A DNA stretch of 64,000 nucleotides from assembly GCF_040361195.1 (NCBI RefSeq), contig NZ_APNE01000002.1. One strand, 5' to 3'. Made by a program: the position numbers and the translations under genes. Positions 8,958-18,878 of this stretch are shown in pieces (within the stretch, counting starts at the first letter, position 1; each line of letters opens with the position of its first letter). The notes beneath the pieces are model-generated. The model was not told the origin of the DNA and searched no databases. It was given only the letters and a program-made list of their open reading frames with translations. The stretch comes from Salinisphaera hydrothermalis (GTDB lineage: Bacteria; Pseudomonadota; Gammaproteobacteria; Nevskiales; Salinisphaeraceae).

Positions 8958-9788
8958 TCAGACCGACACGCCCATATTGTCGATCAGCCGTGTGCGGCCG
9001 AGATGACCGGCCGCGAGTACGCGAAACGAGGACGTATCGCGTTCCGCCGGCCCGAGATCGGCGGCCCGGATCTCGAAATAATCCGGATCGAAACCGCCGT
9101 CGACGAGCTGCGCCCACCCGCGGGCTTCCAGCGCCCGGAAATCCCGCTGGCCGGCGGCCAGGCGTTCGACCACGTCGACGATCGCGGCCGAGAGCGTCAG
9201 CGCCTGACGCCGCTGGGCATTATCCAGATAATTATTGCGCGACGAATACGCCAGACCGTCGGCGTCGCGTACGGTCGGCACGCCCTCGACCGCGACGTTC
9301 ATGCACAGATCGGCGACCATCCGCTTGATTACCGCAAGCTGCTGATAGTCCTTTTCGCCAAAGAAAGCCGCATCCGGCTGCACGATGTTGAACAGCTTGT
9401 TCACCACCGTGGCGACACCGCGGAAATGCCCCGGCCGGCTGCGTCCGCAGAGCATCTCGGTGATGCCGGAGACATCGACCGTGGTCGCGCTGCCGCCTTC
9501 CGGATACATCTCGTCGACGCTCGGCACGAACACGGCATCGGCGCCGGCATGGGCCAGTGCCGCCCGATCGGCGTCGAAAGTACGCGGATAGGTGGCCAGA
9601 TCTTCATTCGGCCCGAACTGCAGCGGGTTCACGAAAATACTCGCGATCACGCGATCGCAACGCTCGCGCGCGGCGGCGACCAGCGCCAGGTGTCCGGCGT
9701 GCAGATTGCCCATGGTCGGCACGAGGCCGACGGACTCCGAGCCGGCGCGCCACTCGCGCACGGCGTCGATCGTATTCAGCACTTGCAT
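8958..9788 (-). CDS. panC: Pantothenate synthetase
   Basis: 276 residues; condenses pantoate with beta-alanine using ATP. The N-terminus VPTMGNLHAGHLALV carries the HIGH-like nucleotidyl-transfer motif. IFVNPLQFGPNEDL, CGRSRPGHFRGVATVV and the KMSKS-like YSSRNNYL are all present. ATG 9788 is chosen because the ORF upstream of it is an unrelated frame overlapping panB. It follows panB by 20 bases. Confidence 0.96.
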   Translation of the reverse strand: MQVLNTIDAVREWRAGSESVGLVPTMGNLHAGHLALVAAARERCDRVIASIFVNPLQFGPNEDLATYPRTFDADRAALAHAGADAVFVPSVDEMYPEGGSATTVDVSGITEMLCGRSRPGHFRGVATVVNKLFNIVQPDAAFFGEKDYQQLAVIKRMVADLCMNVAVEGVPTVRDADGLAYSSRNNYLDNAQRRQALTLSAAIVDVVERLAAGQRDFRALEARGWAQLVDGGFDPDYFEIRAADLGPAERDTSSFRVLAAGHLGRTRLIDNMGVSV

Positions 9789-9808
9789 GGCGATCCGTCT
9801 CGCAAAAG

Positions 9809-10645
9809 CTATTTGAAACCGTGCTCCGGCGCCGGATAGCTGCGATCCTTGACCGCAGCGACATAGTCGGCGGTCGCCGTATCCAGACAGTCCGCGTCGG
9901 CCATGAAGTTCTTCACGAAACGCGGCTTGCGTCCGGGCGACAACCCGAGAATGTCGTAAATCACCAGAATCTGGCCATCGGTATCCGGTCCGGCGCCGAT
10001 GCCGATCACCGGCACGCTGGCTGCGGCGGTGATCCGCGCGGCGAGGGTCGAGGGCACACATTCCAGCAGGAGCATGTCGGCCCCGGCTTCTTCGAGCAGG
10101 CGCGCGTCACGCACCATGGCGTCGGCCGCCGCGTCGTCTCGGCCCTGGACCTTGAAGCCGCCGAGCTTGTGTACCAGTTGCGGGCGCAATCCCATGTGGG
10201 CACAGACCGGCACTCCGTAGGTGGTGAGGTGAGAAACGGTCTCGGCGATCTCGGCCCCGCCCTCGATCTTGACCATCTTGGCCTGGCCTTCGGCCATCAG
10301 GCGATGCGAAGCCGCCAACGCGGCATCGGGCGTGGCGTAGGTCAGAAACGGCAGATCCGTCATCAGAAACGCCCGTTCCAGCCCGGCGGCGGTGATTCGG
10401 CTGTGATAGACCATGTCATCGAGCGACACGCCGACCGTGGTACTCGCGCCCTGGATCACGTTGCCCAGGCTATCGCCGACCAGCACCAGATCGACACCCG
10501 CCCGATCCTCGAGCGCGGCAAAACTGGCGTCGTAACACGTCAGACTCGCAATTTTTTCGCCCTCGGCTTTCATCCGGGCGAAGTCGGCCAGCGTCAACGG
10601 CTTGCGGGTCTGCTGCTGTAAGTGGGGGTAAGGACTGATATTCAT
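9809..10645 (-). CDS. panB: 3-methyl-2-oxobutanoate hydroxymethyltransferase
   Basis: 278 residues; makes ketopantoate from ketoisovalerate and methylenetetrahydrofolate, the first step to pantothenate. Mg2+/substrate motifs seen: LVGDSLGNVIQG, VKIEGG, VCAHMGLRPQ and IGIGAGPDTDGQILV. The ketoisovalerate supply is the branched-chain pathway encoded further along the window (ilvBNC). Eight bases separate it from the upstream kinase gene, so it is part of the same operon. Confidence 0.97.
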   Translation of the reverse strand: MNISPYPHLQQQTRKPLTLADFARMKAEGEKIASLTCYDASFAALEDRAGVDLVLVGDSLGNVIQGASTTVGVSLDDMVYHSRITAAGLERAFLMTDLPFLTYATPDAALAASHRLMAEGQAKMVKIEGGAEIAETVSHLTTYGVPVCAHMGLRPQLVHKLGGFKVQGRDDAAADAMVRDARLLEEAGADMLLLECVPSTLAARITAAASVPVIGIGAGPDTDGQILVIYDILGLSPGRKPRFVKNFMADADCLDTATADYVAAVKDRSYPAPEHGFK

Positions 10646-10653
10646 GGCGCGGA

Positions 10654-11286
10654 CTATAGCATCGGCGGCAACGACTGCACCGACTCGGGGCGTTCCAGCG
10701 CCGACAGCACGGCCTGATAGTCGTCGGCGTTGCCGATCAGATCCAGCGCGTCCGCATCCACCCGCACGATCGGCGTCGCGCTATAGGTCGCGAAGTGCTC
10801 GCGATAGGCGGCAACCACACGCGCCAGATAATCGCGTTCCAGATTCGCCTCCGCCGGTCGGCCGCGTTTGGCGATACGACTCATGAGCGTGTCGATCGAG
10901 GCATCGAGATAGATCACGCAATCCGGCTGCGGCGCCTGCCAGGCCAGCCGGGCATAGATCTCCTCGTACAACGCCAGCTCCGGCCCGGACAGCGTGAGCC
11001 GTGCGAACAGCGGGTCCTTGTCGAACATGAAATCGGCCACGCAACCGCCGCCGAACAGGTCCGACTGGCGCAGCGAATCTACCTGACGCGCGCGCTGTAG
11101 CAGGAAGAACAACTGGGCGGACAAGGCGTGCGCCGCCGGGTTGTCGTAGAAATCGCCGAGAAAGGGGTTCTCGTCCGGCGCTTCGTCGAGCAGGCCGGCG
11201 TTCAGATCCCTTGCCAGCCGGCCGGCGAGCGTCGATTTGCCCACGCCGATCGGACCTTCGATGGCGATATAACGGCCGGCTTTCAT
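10654..11286 (-). CDS. Deoxynucleoside kinase family protein
   Basis: 210 residues. P-loop GPIGVGKST is at 11-19, then the dNK-family DEAPDENPFLGDFY, an FFLLQRARQ helix, and the lid-like RGRPAEANLERDYL. Such kinases phosphorylate deoxynucleosides. The gene is often found between folK and panB in gammaproteobacteria, where its true substrate is uncertain. It overlaps folK by four bases. Confidence 0.88.
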   Translation of the reverse strand: MKAGRYIAIEGPIGVGKSTLAGRLARDLNAGLLDEAPDENPFLGDFYDNPAAHALSAQLFFLLQRARQVDSLRQSDLFGGGCVADFMFDKDPLFARLTLSGPELALYEEIYARLAWQAPQPDCVIYLDASIDTLMSRIAKRGRPAEANLERDYLARVVAAYREHFATYSATPIVRVDADALDLIGNADDYQAVLSALERPESVQSLPPML

Positions 11287-11789
11287 GCAGGCAGCTCCCA
11301 GTATTCGATGTCGTCGTGGGCCACGCGATGCAAGCAGTCGACAACGCGCCCGCGTTGGCCGAGCTCGAGCGCCGGCGCAATTTCGGCCAGCGGCACCAGC
11401 ACGAAACCACGTTCGTGGGCACGCGGATGCGGCACGGTCAGGGCGTCATCATCCAGATGGCGATCACCGTAGGCCAGGATATCCAGATCCAGCGTGCGCG
11501 GGCCCCAGCGCACATCGCGTACCCGGTCGTGTGCTGCTTCGATGGCCTGTAAGCGGGCGAGCAGAGCATACGGCCCCAGGGCCGTTGTCAATGCAACGGC
11601 CGCATTACAGAACATGGGCTGATCGGGCGGCCCGCCCACGGGCACGGTGCGATAGAACGACGAGACCGCAAGCACGCTGATCGCGGGCTCGGACCGCAGC
11701 TCGACGATCGCGCGCTCGAGCTGGCCGGCCGGGTCGTCCAGATTGCTACCGAGGCCGATCCAGGCGACATGCCGGTCGCCCGCCGGCAT
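11283..11789 (-). CDS. folK: 2-amino-4-hydroxy-6-hydroxymethyldihydropteridine diphosphokinase
   Basis: 168 residues; pyrophosphorylates the pterin precursor of folate. Signature motifs: IGLGSNLDDP at the start, SSFYRTVPVGGPPDQPMFCNA, and the HPPK signature region RWGPRTLDLDILAYGD followed by PHPRAHERGFVLVPL. ATG 11789 overlaps the pcnB stop (TGATG); a GTG one codon earlier is also possible. It is coupled to both neighbours by overlaps. Confidence 0.96.
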   Translation of the reverse strand: MPAGDRHVAWIGLGSNLDDPAGQLERAIVELRSEPAISVLAVSSFYRTVPVGGPPDQPMFCNAAVALTTALGPYALLARLQAIEAAHDRVRDVRWGPRTLDLDILAYGDRHLDDDALTVPHPRAHERGFVLVPLAEIAPALELGQRGRVVDCLHRVAHDDIEYWELPA

Positions 11790-13066
11790 CACGAATCGGC
11801 CGTGGCCGTCTTGCGGGCGCGACCGCCCCGCCGCTTACGCCGGCGTGAACCGGCGCCCGACGCCGGTTTGGGCGTGGACGGGTCGTCCTGCATCACGGTC
11901 CACCATTCGGCCAGCTCGGGCTCGACCTCGCCCACCTGCGCGCGCAGCAGCAGAAAATCATAGGCCGCGCGAAACCGCGGATGCGGGATCAGCCGCTCCG
12001 GATGACGACCGCGGCGCTTGTGGAACCGCGGCTGGAGCTGCCAGATCTCGCGCATCGGGATCGAGAACCGCTTGGGAATCGCCACCCGCTGGACCTGGCG
12101 CGACACCACCTGAGACTGGGCGCTGGCCAGTGCCGGCGCCGGTGGCATGCCCTCGCGCTCAAGGTTGGCCGCGCCTTCGCGCACGGCCGGCCAGAGCAGC
12201 GCGGCGAAAATGAAGGCCGGCGTGACCGGCTTGTTCGCTTCCATGCGCGCCGCAGTGTTGGCGATCGCTTTTTCGATCAATGCTTCGCTGGCCGCGCCGG
12301 TGGGCGAATCGAGCACGGCCATGGTGTCTTCGAACAACGGGCGCAGCAGGTCGTAATGGCGCAACATGCGATAGACCTGCGGCCCGGCCGGATGCATGAG
12401 CAATTTGAGCACTTCGTCGAACATGCGCGCGGCCGGCACATCGGCCAGCAGTTCGATCATGTCGGCCGGCGGCTCAGCCTCGGGATCGAGCGCCAGATCC
12501 AGCTTGGCCGCGATACGCACGGCGCGGATCATGCGCACCGGGTCTTCACGATAACGAACGCGCGCATCACCGATCAGGCGCAGACGGCGGGCCTCGATAT
12601 CCGACAGACCATCCACATAGTCGTAGATGCAGTGATCGGCGACATCCAGATACAGGCCGTTGATCGCGAAATCGCGCCGGCGTGCATCCTCGGCGATCGA
12701 GCCAAAGACGTTGTCGCGCAGAACGCGCCCGGCGTCGTCCAGCTCGCGCGTGTCTTCGGTATCGCCATTGGCCGGGTCCGCTCGGAAAGTCGAGACCTCG
12801 ACGATCTCGCGGCCGAAGCGCACGTGGCAGATCTGGAATCGACGCCCGATCAGCCGTGCCTTGCGGCCGAAGACGTCGACCACCGCCTCGGGCTCGGCGT
12901 CGGTGGCAACGTCGAAATCCTTCGGCGTGACCCCGAGCAACAGATCGCGTACCGCGCCGCCCACCAGACAGGCACGATAGCCCGCGTCATGCAGTCCATC
13001 GAGCACCGCCAGGGCCGCATCGCTGATGTCGTCCCGCGTGATGCCGTGTTCCTTCGGCTCGACCAT
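11789..13066 (-). CDS. pcnB: Poly(A) polymerase I
   Basis: 425 residues; adds poly(A) tails that mark RNA for decay. Nucleotidyltransferase motif LVGGAVRDLLLG, then KDFDVATDAEP with the catalytic aspartates. RRDFAINGLYLD and the RYREDPVRMIRAVR helix are the class II signature. The last 30 or so residues are a basic Arg/Lys tail, usual in PcnB and probably RNA-binding. It is the first gene of the minus-strand operon pcnB-folK-dNK-panB-panC and is divergent from the amidase-signature gene across 129 bases. Confidence 0.95.
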   Translation of the reverse strand: MVEPKEHGITRDDISDAALAVLDGLHDAGYRACLVGGAVRDLLLGVTPKDFDVATDAEPEAVVDVFGRKARLIGRRFQICHVRFGREIVEVSTFRADPANGDTEDTRELDDAGRVLRDNVFGSIAEDARRRDFAINGLYLDVADHCIYDYVDGLSDIEARRLRLIGDARVRYREDPVRMIRAVRIAAKLDLALDPEAEPPADMIELLADVPAARMFDEVLKLLMHPAGPQVYRMLRHYDLLRPLFEDTMAVLDSPTGAASEALIEKAIANTAARMEANKPVTPAFIFAALLWPAVREGAANLEREGMPPAPALASAQSQVVSRQVQRVAIPKRFSIPMREIWQLQPRFHKRRGRHPERLIPHPRFRAAYDFLLLRAQVGEVEPELAEWWTVMQDDPSTPKPASGAGSRRRKRRGGRARKTATADS

Positions 13067-13195
13067 TCTTAGTTCGTTAATGAATCTGCCCCAATGCGCT
13101 CAATTGATCGCTCTATAGTTTACAACGTATGAATAGCGATGCGGCCCACGCGCCGGCTATCGAACCCCAGACTTCTGAAAAAAACAAGGTTGCTC

Positions 13196-14695
13196 ATGGA
13201 TCATCGCGACTATATCCGCCACGATGCACTCGGTCTCGCCGAGCTGATCGCGCGTGGGGAAGTCTCTCCCGCCGAAGTGCTGGCCGCCGCGCGACAGCGT
13301 CTGGAGGCGGTCGACCCCACGCTCAATTGCGTCGTCCGGCGCATGGACGCCATCGCTGATGAGCATACGACAACGCCGGCTTCCGGACCGTTCGCACATG
13401 TGCCGTTCCTGATCAAGGATTTGTTCCAGAACTACGCGGGCGTGCCCACCACCTACGGCAATGCCGCGCTCAAGCGCGTAGGCTTCAAACCGCCGGTGCA
13501 TGCCGAGGTCGTTCGCCGATTCATCGCCGCCGGCGTCAATATCTTCGGTAAGACCAATACACCCGAGTTCGGCGCCAAGGGCATCACCGAACCGGTCGCC
13601 AACGGTCCAACCCGCAACCCGTGGAATACGGCCCATACGCCAGGCGGCTCCTCCGGCGGCTCGGCGGCGGCGATCGCCGCGGGCGTCGTACCCATGGCGG
13701 GCGCCAACGACGGTGGTGGCTCGATCCGGATTCCGGCTGCCTGCTGCGGCTTGTTCGGGCTCAAGCCGGGTCGGGCCCGCGTGCCCGGCGGGCCGGACCA
13801 TACCGACATGATGCACGGCGCCGGGGTGGATCACGTCATCAGTCGCTCGGTACGCGATAGCGCGGCCATGCTGGATGCGATCGCCGGGTACGAACCGGGG
13901 GCGATCGTGCGTATCGAAGGCCCGGCCATGCCCTATCGCCAGGCTATCGAGCACGATCCGAAACCGCTGCGCATCGGCGTGATGGAATCGTCGCCGCTGG
14001 GCCAGCCGCTACACCCGGAGGCATGGGCCGCGTTGACGCACACCATCGAAACCCTGACCGACCTCGGCCACGACGTGACCCCGGCCGTACCCGCGCTGGA
14101 CGGCGCCCAGCTCTGCCAGGATTTTCTGTCGATGTGGTTCGTGCAGATGGCCCGGGTCGTGGATGAGGTACGGGCCCTCACCGATGCCCGGGCCAGCGAA
14201 TTCGAGCTCGATACCCGCGCCATGGCACACCTGGGGCGCAGCCTGTCCGCGGTCGAATACAGCACGCTGCACGGGCGCTGGCTCGGCTATCGTCAGGCGC
14301 TGGCGGCTTTTCATGCCGACTACGACCTGCTGCTGACCCCGACACTGGCCAGCCCGCCGGTGGCCATCGGCGAACTGGCCACACCGGCTTGGCAACACAA
14401 CCTGCTGCGCCCGCTTCTGCATCTGCCGAGCGCCCGCGCCCTACTTGGCTCCGGCATCGTCGACCGCATGGCACAGGAGAACCTGCGCCATGTCCCGTTC
14501 ACCCAGCTCGCCAATCTGACCGGTACGCCCGCCATGTCGGTGCCACTGCACATCGGCGAATCGGGTCTGCCGATCGGCAGCCAGTTCATCGGCCCGCCGG
14601 GCGGCGAAACCCTGCTGTTCCAGCTCGCCGCCCAGCTCGAACGCGCGGCTCCCTGGTTCAACCGGCTGCCGCGGATCGCCGGGATCGAGGACTAG
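13196..14695 (+). CDS. Amidase signature family hydrolase
   Basis: 499 residues. The Ser-cisSer-Lys triad of the family is visible: Lys in PFLIKDLF (about residue 74), GGSSGGSAAA, and the nucleophile region ANDGGGSIRIPAACCGL. It resembles GatA-like and 6-aminohexanoate-cyclic-dimer-hydrolase-like enzymes acting on small amides, but lacks gatCB neighbours, so a role in Gln-tRNA formation is unlikely. ATG 13196 begins the conserved part (MDHRDYIRHDALGLAELI); a longer in-frame ORF begins at 13139. Standalone gene, substrate unknown. Confidence 0.85.
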   Translation: MDHRDYIRHDALGLAELIARGEVSPAEVLAAARQRLEAVDPTLNCVVRRMDAIADEHTTTPASGPFAHVPFLIKDLFQNYAGVPTTYGNAALKRVGFKPPVHAEVVRRFIAAGVNIFGKTNTPEFGAKGITEPVANGPTRNPWNTAHTPGGSSGGSAAAIAAGVVPMAGANDGGGSIRIPAACCGLFGLKPGRARVPGGPDHTDMMHGAGVDHVISRSVRDSAAMLDAIAGYEPGAIVRIEGPAMPYRQAIEHDPKPLRIGVMESSPLGQPLHPEAWAALTHTIETLTDLGHDVTPAVPALDGAQLCQDFLSMWFVQMARVVDEVRALTDARASEFELDTRAMAHLGRSLSAVEYSTLHGRWLGYRQALAAFHADYDLLLTPTLASPPVAIGELATPAWQHNLLRPLLHLPSARALLGSGIVDRMAQENLRHVPFTQLANLTGTPAMSVPLHIGESGLPIGSQFIGPPGGETLLFQLAAQLERAAPWFNRLPRIAGIED

Positions 14696-14829
14696 ATGGA
14701 AGCGATCTGTCTTTGATCTGCCCAGGTCCGCGTCGATCTGCGGACAGAATGTCGGTTTGCAGACCCGATTCGCCCCGTCTCGCGATCAGCGACGCTTCAG
14801 TCGACGCCCTGCAGCCTGAAGTGGCGCAG

Positions 14830-14922
14830 GTCGGATTAGCGAAGCGTAATCCGACATGAACGCCGATCTGCGAGGGGCGTGGAGCATTCCATGTCGGCTG
14901 ACGGCCTTCGACCTAAGCCGAC
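14830..14922. repeat. REP-like paired palindromes in a 299-base intergenic region
   Basis: GTCGGATTA (14830-14838) and TAATCCGAC (14847-14855) flank GCGAAGCG. A second, looser palindrome runs from GTCGGCT (14893) to AGCCGAC (14922). Both share the GTCGG...CCGAC ends, as in two-unit REP clusters. The rest of 14696-14994 holds nothing I can identify. Confidence 0.6.
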
Positions 14923-14994
14923 CTACACTCGACGACAAGTGCCGTGATGCTTTCGCGACAATGTATCTCATGACGACAGGCCCAGGGCCGGTCG

Positions 14995-16065
14995 TCAGTT
15001 CAGCCGATGCATCCAGTAACCGGTGCCGCCGGCCAGCAGCACAGTCGGCAGGCTGGCCGCGATCCACGGCGGAATACCGTATACCGGGCCGGTCGAGGCC
15101 ACGATTTCGTTAACCAGGAAGAACAGCAGCCCGATCAGACCGCCGACGAACAAGCGCTGGCCGGCACTGGCACTACGTAACGAACCGAAAGCGAACGGCA
15201 GCGCAAAGATCACCAGCACCCAGACCGTGAACGGGGTCACGATATTGCGCCACAGCGCGAGCTTGTAATCGTCGGCATCGATATCGTTGGCGTCGAGATA
15301 GTTGATGTATTGCCACAGGCCGTAAGACGACAGCTCGTCCGGCTGGGTGACGGCGAGTTCCAGCACGCTCGGCTTGATCGCGATCGGCAACGACATCGTG
15401 GCCGGCGTGTCGGTCTTGCTCTGCGTCAACGAAAGATGGGTGATCCGCGGATGATCGATGACCAGTTTCTCGCCATCGACATGAGCCCGTTTGGCCGCCA
15501 CCGCGAGTTGCAGCTGGCCGTCATCGTTCAGGCGATAGACATCCAGCCCGTCGATACGCCCTCCGGGCAGCACCGAATCGATGCGTAGAACATAACCGCT
15601 GTTACGCAGCCACAGCCCGTTATCGACCGATTGGCGAGCTTCGCCGTGGCGGGCCTTGTCGCGCAGCATCGTGGCATTCTGCACGCCGATCGGCGCGGCG
15701 AGTTCGCCGAGCACGACGGTGAGCACGGCCAGCACGAACCCGGCGATGCCGACCGATACCGCGAGCCGCTTCATGGACATGCCCGCGCTGCGGATCACCA
15801 CCAGTTCGCTACCGGCGGCCAGCGCGCCCAGCGCTAGCAGCGCCCCGAGCAGCGACACCACCGGCAACACGAAGTAGATACGATCCGGCAGCATGAGCAC
15901 GCAGTAGATCAGAATCTTGACCAGGCCGAAGCTGCCCTGGCCGATGTTGTCGACTTCACTGATGAACAACATCAGCGACAACAGCGCGGCGATCACGGCG
16001 ATCACCATCCCGGTCGCCGCCAGGATCGTACGCGTGATGTAGCGATCGATGATCAATAGATTCAT
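14995..16065 (-). CDS. lptG: LPS export ABC transporter permease LptG
   Basis: 356 residues. Inner-membrane permease of the LptB2FGC machine that extracts LPS. N-terminal transmembrane helices start at LLIIDRYITRTIL and include ALLSLMLFISEVDNIG. A periplasmic beta-jellyroll region lies in the middle, and C-terminal helices end near residue 350. It overlaps lptF by four bases. The length is normal for LptG. Confidence 0.95.
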   Translation of the reverse strand: MNLLIIDRYITRTILAATGMVIAVIAALLSLMLFISEVDNIGQGSFGLVKILIYCVLMLPDRIYFVLPVVSLLGALLALGALAAGSELVVIRSAGMSMKRLAVSVGIAGFVLAVLTVVLGELAAPIGVQNATMLRDKARHGEARQSVDNGLWLRNSGYVLRIDSVLPGGRIDGLDVYRLNDDGQLQLAVAAKRAHVDGEKLVIDHPRITHLSLTQSKTDTPATMSLPIAIKPSVLELAVTQPDELSSYGLWQYINYLDANDIDADDYKLALWRNIVTPFTVWVLVIFALPFAFGSLRSASAGQRLFVGGLIGLLFFLVNEIVASTGPVYGIPPWIAASLPTVLLAGGTGYWMHRLN

Positions 16066-17156
16066 GCCGCCACCTTGCGCTTGGGCCGCCGCGGCCAGCC
16101 GTTTTCACGCGCAATCAATACGATGGCGATCGCCAGCACAACGATGTGCACCCACCATTCGCCAATCACAGGGGGCAGCAGCCCGCTCTGAATAGCCTGT
16201 CCGGATAAACGCACGAAATTGAGATAAACCACGAAAAAAAGAATGCCGACAATCACCCGCCCATAGCGCCCCGCACGCGGCGGCACCCGGCCGATCGGCA
16301 GTGCAATCAACGCGAGAATGAAGATCGACAGCGGCACGGAAATTCGTGTCTGCCACTTGGAAATGGCCTTGCCGTCGTCGCTTCGCATCAGGGTGAGTGT
16401 GGACTTGGCGTCGTAGTCGTCGTCCTGCACGGCACTCGGCGGTGACAAACGCACGCCATGCTTGTCGAAATGAATGATGCGATAGTCCGCTTGGCCGGGC
16501 ACGCCTTCGTAACGCCAGCCGTCGGATAACACCAGTGTGACGGCGTGCTGCTTGTTGATGCTCTGGCGCGCGGTCTTTGCGGTCACGATCGTCTGCCGAT
16601 CCGGGCCTTCCTGCGGCTGCACCACGCGCACGAACACGTTATGCAACTGTTTCTGATCGTCCCGGCTTGCAGCATAGAACGACACCCGACCGTTATCGAA
16701 GCTCGCAAACCGCCCGGGTGTGACCGACTGCACCGCATTGGCCGCGGTCTGGGCACCCAGCCGGTTCATCTCGCGCTGGGCATGCGGTGCGACGACAATC
16801 GACATCGTGCCGGCAAACAGCGCAATCATCGCGGCGAGAGTGAGAAACGGACGATAGATCACCCCAAGGCCGACGCCGCCAGCCATGAGCGCCGCCATCT
16901 CGTTATCTCGGCACAGCCGGCCGACGACCAGCATGATCGCCAGCAATACCGAAATCGGCATCACGATATCGAGGTTGCTGACCACGCTGAGCGCGGCCAG
17001 CGTGGCCACTGTATTGACCGGCACTTCACCGGCGGCAGCATCGCCGATGAAGCGCGACAGGCCGATTCCCAGGGTCAGGAACACGAGCACCGCGGTGATG
17101 ATCAGCCAGGTCTTGGCGGTCTCACCGAACAAGTGCCTAAAAATCACACTAGGCAT
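16062..17156 (-). CDS. lptF: LPS export ABC transporter permease LptF
   Basis: 364 residues; partner permease of LptG. Begins MPSVIFRHLFGETAKTWL, the usual LptF start, followed by three N-terminal membrane segments, a periplasmic domain (about 120-265) and three C-terminal segments ending in a basic tail. It is divergent from pepA across 200 bases that include an AT-rich patch, the standard arrangement in gammaproteobacteria. Confidence 0.95.
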   Translation of the reverse strand: MPSVIFRHLFGETAKTWLIITAVLVFLTLGIGLSRFIGDAAAGEVPVNTVATLAALSVVSNLDIVMPISVLLAIMLVVGRLCRDNEMAALMAGGVGLGVIYRPFLTLAAMIALFAGTMSIVVAPHAQREMNRLGAQTAANAVQSVTPGRFASFDNGRVSFYAASRDDQKQLHNVFVRVVQPQEGPDRQTIVTAKTARQSINKQHAVTLVLSDGWRYEGVPGQADYRIIHFDKHGVRLSPPSAVQDDDYDAKSTLTLMRSDDGKAISKWQTRISVPLSIFILALIALPIGRVPPRAGRYGRVIVGILFFVVYLNFVRLSGQAIQSGLLPPVIGEWWVHIVVLAIAIVLIARENGWPRRPKRKVAA

Positions 17157-17356
17157 GAACGACCGAACTCGGACAAAAGATGGAATGTTTCATTTGGCGG
17201 CGGTGACTACGCTAGGGGATGATTTTTTCGAAAATTTATGTAGACTTCGCGCTTTCAAAGCATTTGGTCGAGCTCTAAGCGCTTCATTTGCCGGTTTGCG
17301 GAACCAACGAGGCGCGCCACCACAACTCAGGATTATCGGCTTTGCAGGAGCAACGC

Positions 17357-18862
17357 ATGGAATATCTCGTCAAGAGCGGCAGCCCGGAAAAACAGCGGGT
17401 CGGCTGCGTGATCGTCGGTATCTTCGACCGCCGCAAGCCTTCCACGCAAGCCGAGGCCCTGGATGAAGCCAGCGGCGGCCTGATCGCGTCCGTGATGCGC
17501 CGCGGCGACATGGACGGCAAGCTGGGGCAGACTACGGTACTTCATGGCCTCGGCGATCTGTTCTGCGATCGTATCCTGCTGGTGGGCTGCGGCAAGGAAC
17601 GCGACTTCAATACGCGCGCCTATCAGAAAGCCTGTGCGGCGGCTGCCGCCGAGCTCGACACCATGGGCGGCGTGGATGCGGCGTTCTATCTGACCGAGTT
17701 GAACGTGCGCGGCCGCGACGATTTCGGCTGGAGCGTCAAGCAGGCGCTGCTGACCATCGAAGATACGTTCTATCGCTTCGAGGCCTGCAAGGGCCCGAAC
17801 TACGAGAAGCACACCCGCAAGCTATCGCGTCTGGTCTTCCAGGTGCCCCGCCGCTCCGATCTGCCGGCCGCGGAGCGCGGCGTCAACGAAGGCGTGGCCA
17901 CGGCCAACGGCGTGAAGCTGGCCAAGGACCTGGCCAACATGCCGGGCAATATCTGCACGCCGACCTATCTTGCCGAGCAGGCCGTGTCGCTTGCGGATAC
18001 CCATAAGGGCATCAAGACCCAGGTGCTCGAAGAAGCCGACATGGAAGCACTGGGCATGGGCGCGCTGCTGGGCGTATCGCGCGGCTCGTCTCAGCCGGCC
18101 AAGTTCATTGTCATGGAGTACATGAACGGCGCGAAGTCGGACAAGCCGACGGTGCTGGTCGGCAAGGGCGTGACCTTCGACGCCGGCGGCATCAGCCTCA
18201 AGCCGGGCGCCGCCATGGACGAGATGAAGTACGACATGGGCGGCGCGGCGAGCGTATTCGGCGCCATGCAGGCCGCGGTCGAGATGGAGCTGCCGATCAA
18301 CCTGGTCGGCGTGATCGCGGCCACGGAGAACCTGCCGGACGGCAATGCCTACAAGCCGGGCGACATCCTCACCAGCATGTCCGGCCAGACCATCGAAATC
18401 CTCAACACCGACGCCGAGGGCCGTCTCGCCCTGGCCGACGCCCTGACCTACGTCGAGCGCAATTACGACGCCGATGCCGTGGTCGACATGGCGACCCTGA
18501 CGGGTGCAGCCGTGATCGCGCTGGGCCATCACGCCTCGGCGTTGTACGGCAACAACAGCCCGCTGCGCCGCGCCCTGCGCGACGCCGGCGACACCATCGG
18601 CGATCGCGCCTGGCCGATGCCGTTGTGGGAGGACTACCAGTCGGATCTGGACTCCAACTTCGCCGACATGGCTAACGTGGGCGGCCGCGCCGGCGGTTCG
18701 ATCACGGCGGCCAGTTTCCTGCATCGCTTCGCGCGCAAGCTGCGCTGGGCACATCTGGATGTCGCCGGCACGGCCTGGAAGTCGGGCAAGGAGAAAGGCG
18801 CCACGGGCCGTCCGGTGGGTCTGCTCACGCAGTACCTGATCGACCGTACGCATCAGGCGTAA
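17357..18862 (+). CDS. pepA: Leucyl aminopeptidase
   Basis: 501 residues; a hexameric M17 di-metal aminopeptidase, in some species also a DNA-binding factor. Metal and catalytic residues lie in VGKGVTFDAGGISLKPG (Lys near 270) and the signature NTDAEGRL (350-357). ATG 17357 is preceded by AGGAG (17346-17350), which decides the start over an upstream in-frame codon at 17288. It is followed by holC after 16 bases. Confidence 0.97.
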   Translation: MEYLVKSGSPEKQRVGCVIVGIFDRRKPSTQAEALDEASGGLIASVMRRGDMDGKLGQTTVLHGLGDLFCDRILLVGCGKERDFNTRAYQKACAAAAAELDTMGGVDAAFYLTELNVRGRDDFGWSVKQALLTIEDTFYRFEACKGPNYEKHTRKLSRLVFQVPRRSDLPAAERGVNEGVATANGVKLAKDLANMPGNICTPTYLAEQAVSLADTHKGIKTQVLEEADMEALGMGALLGVSRGSSQPAKFIVMEYMNGAKSDKPTVLVGKGVTFDAGGISLKPGAAMDEMKYDMGGAASVFGAMQAAVEMELPINLVGVIAATENLPDGNAYKPGDILTSMSGQTIEILNTDAEGRLALADALTYVERNYDADAVVDMATLTGAAVIALGHHASALYGNNSPLRRALRDAGDTIGDRAWPMPLWEDYQSDLDSNFADMANVGGRAGGSITAASFLHRFARKLRWAHLDVAGTAWKSGKEKGATGRPVGLLTQYLIDRTHQA

Positions 18863-18878
18863 GGCACGGGCACACCCG

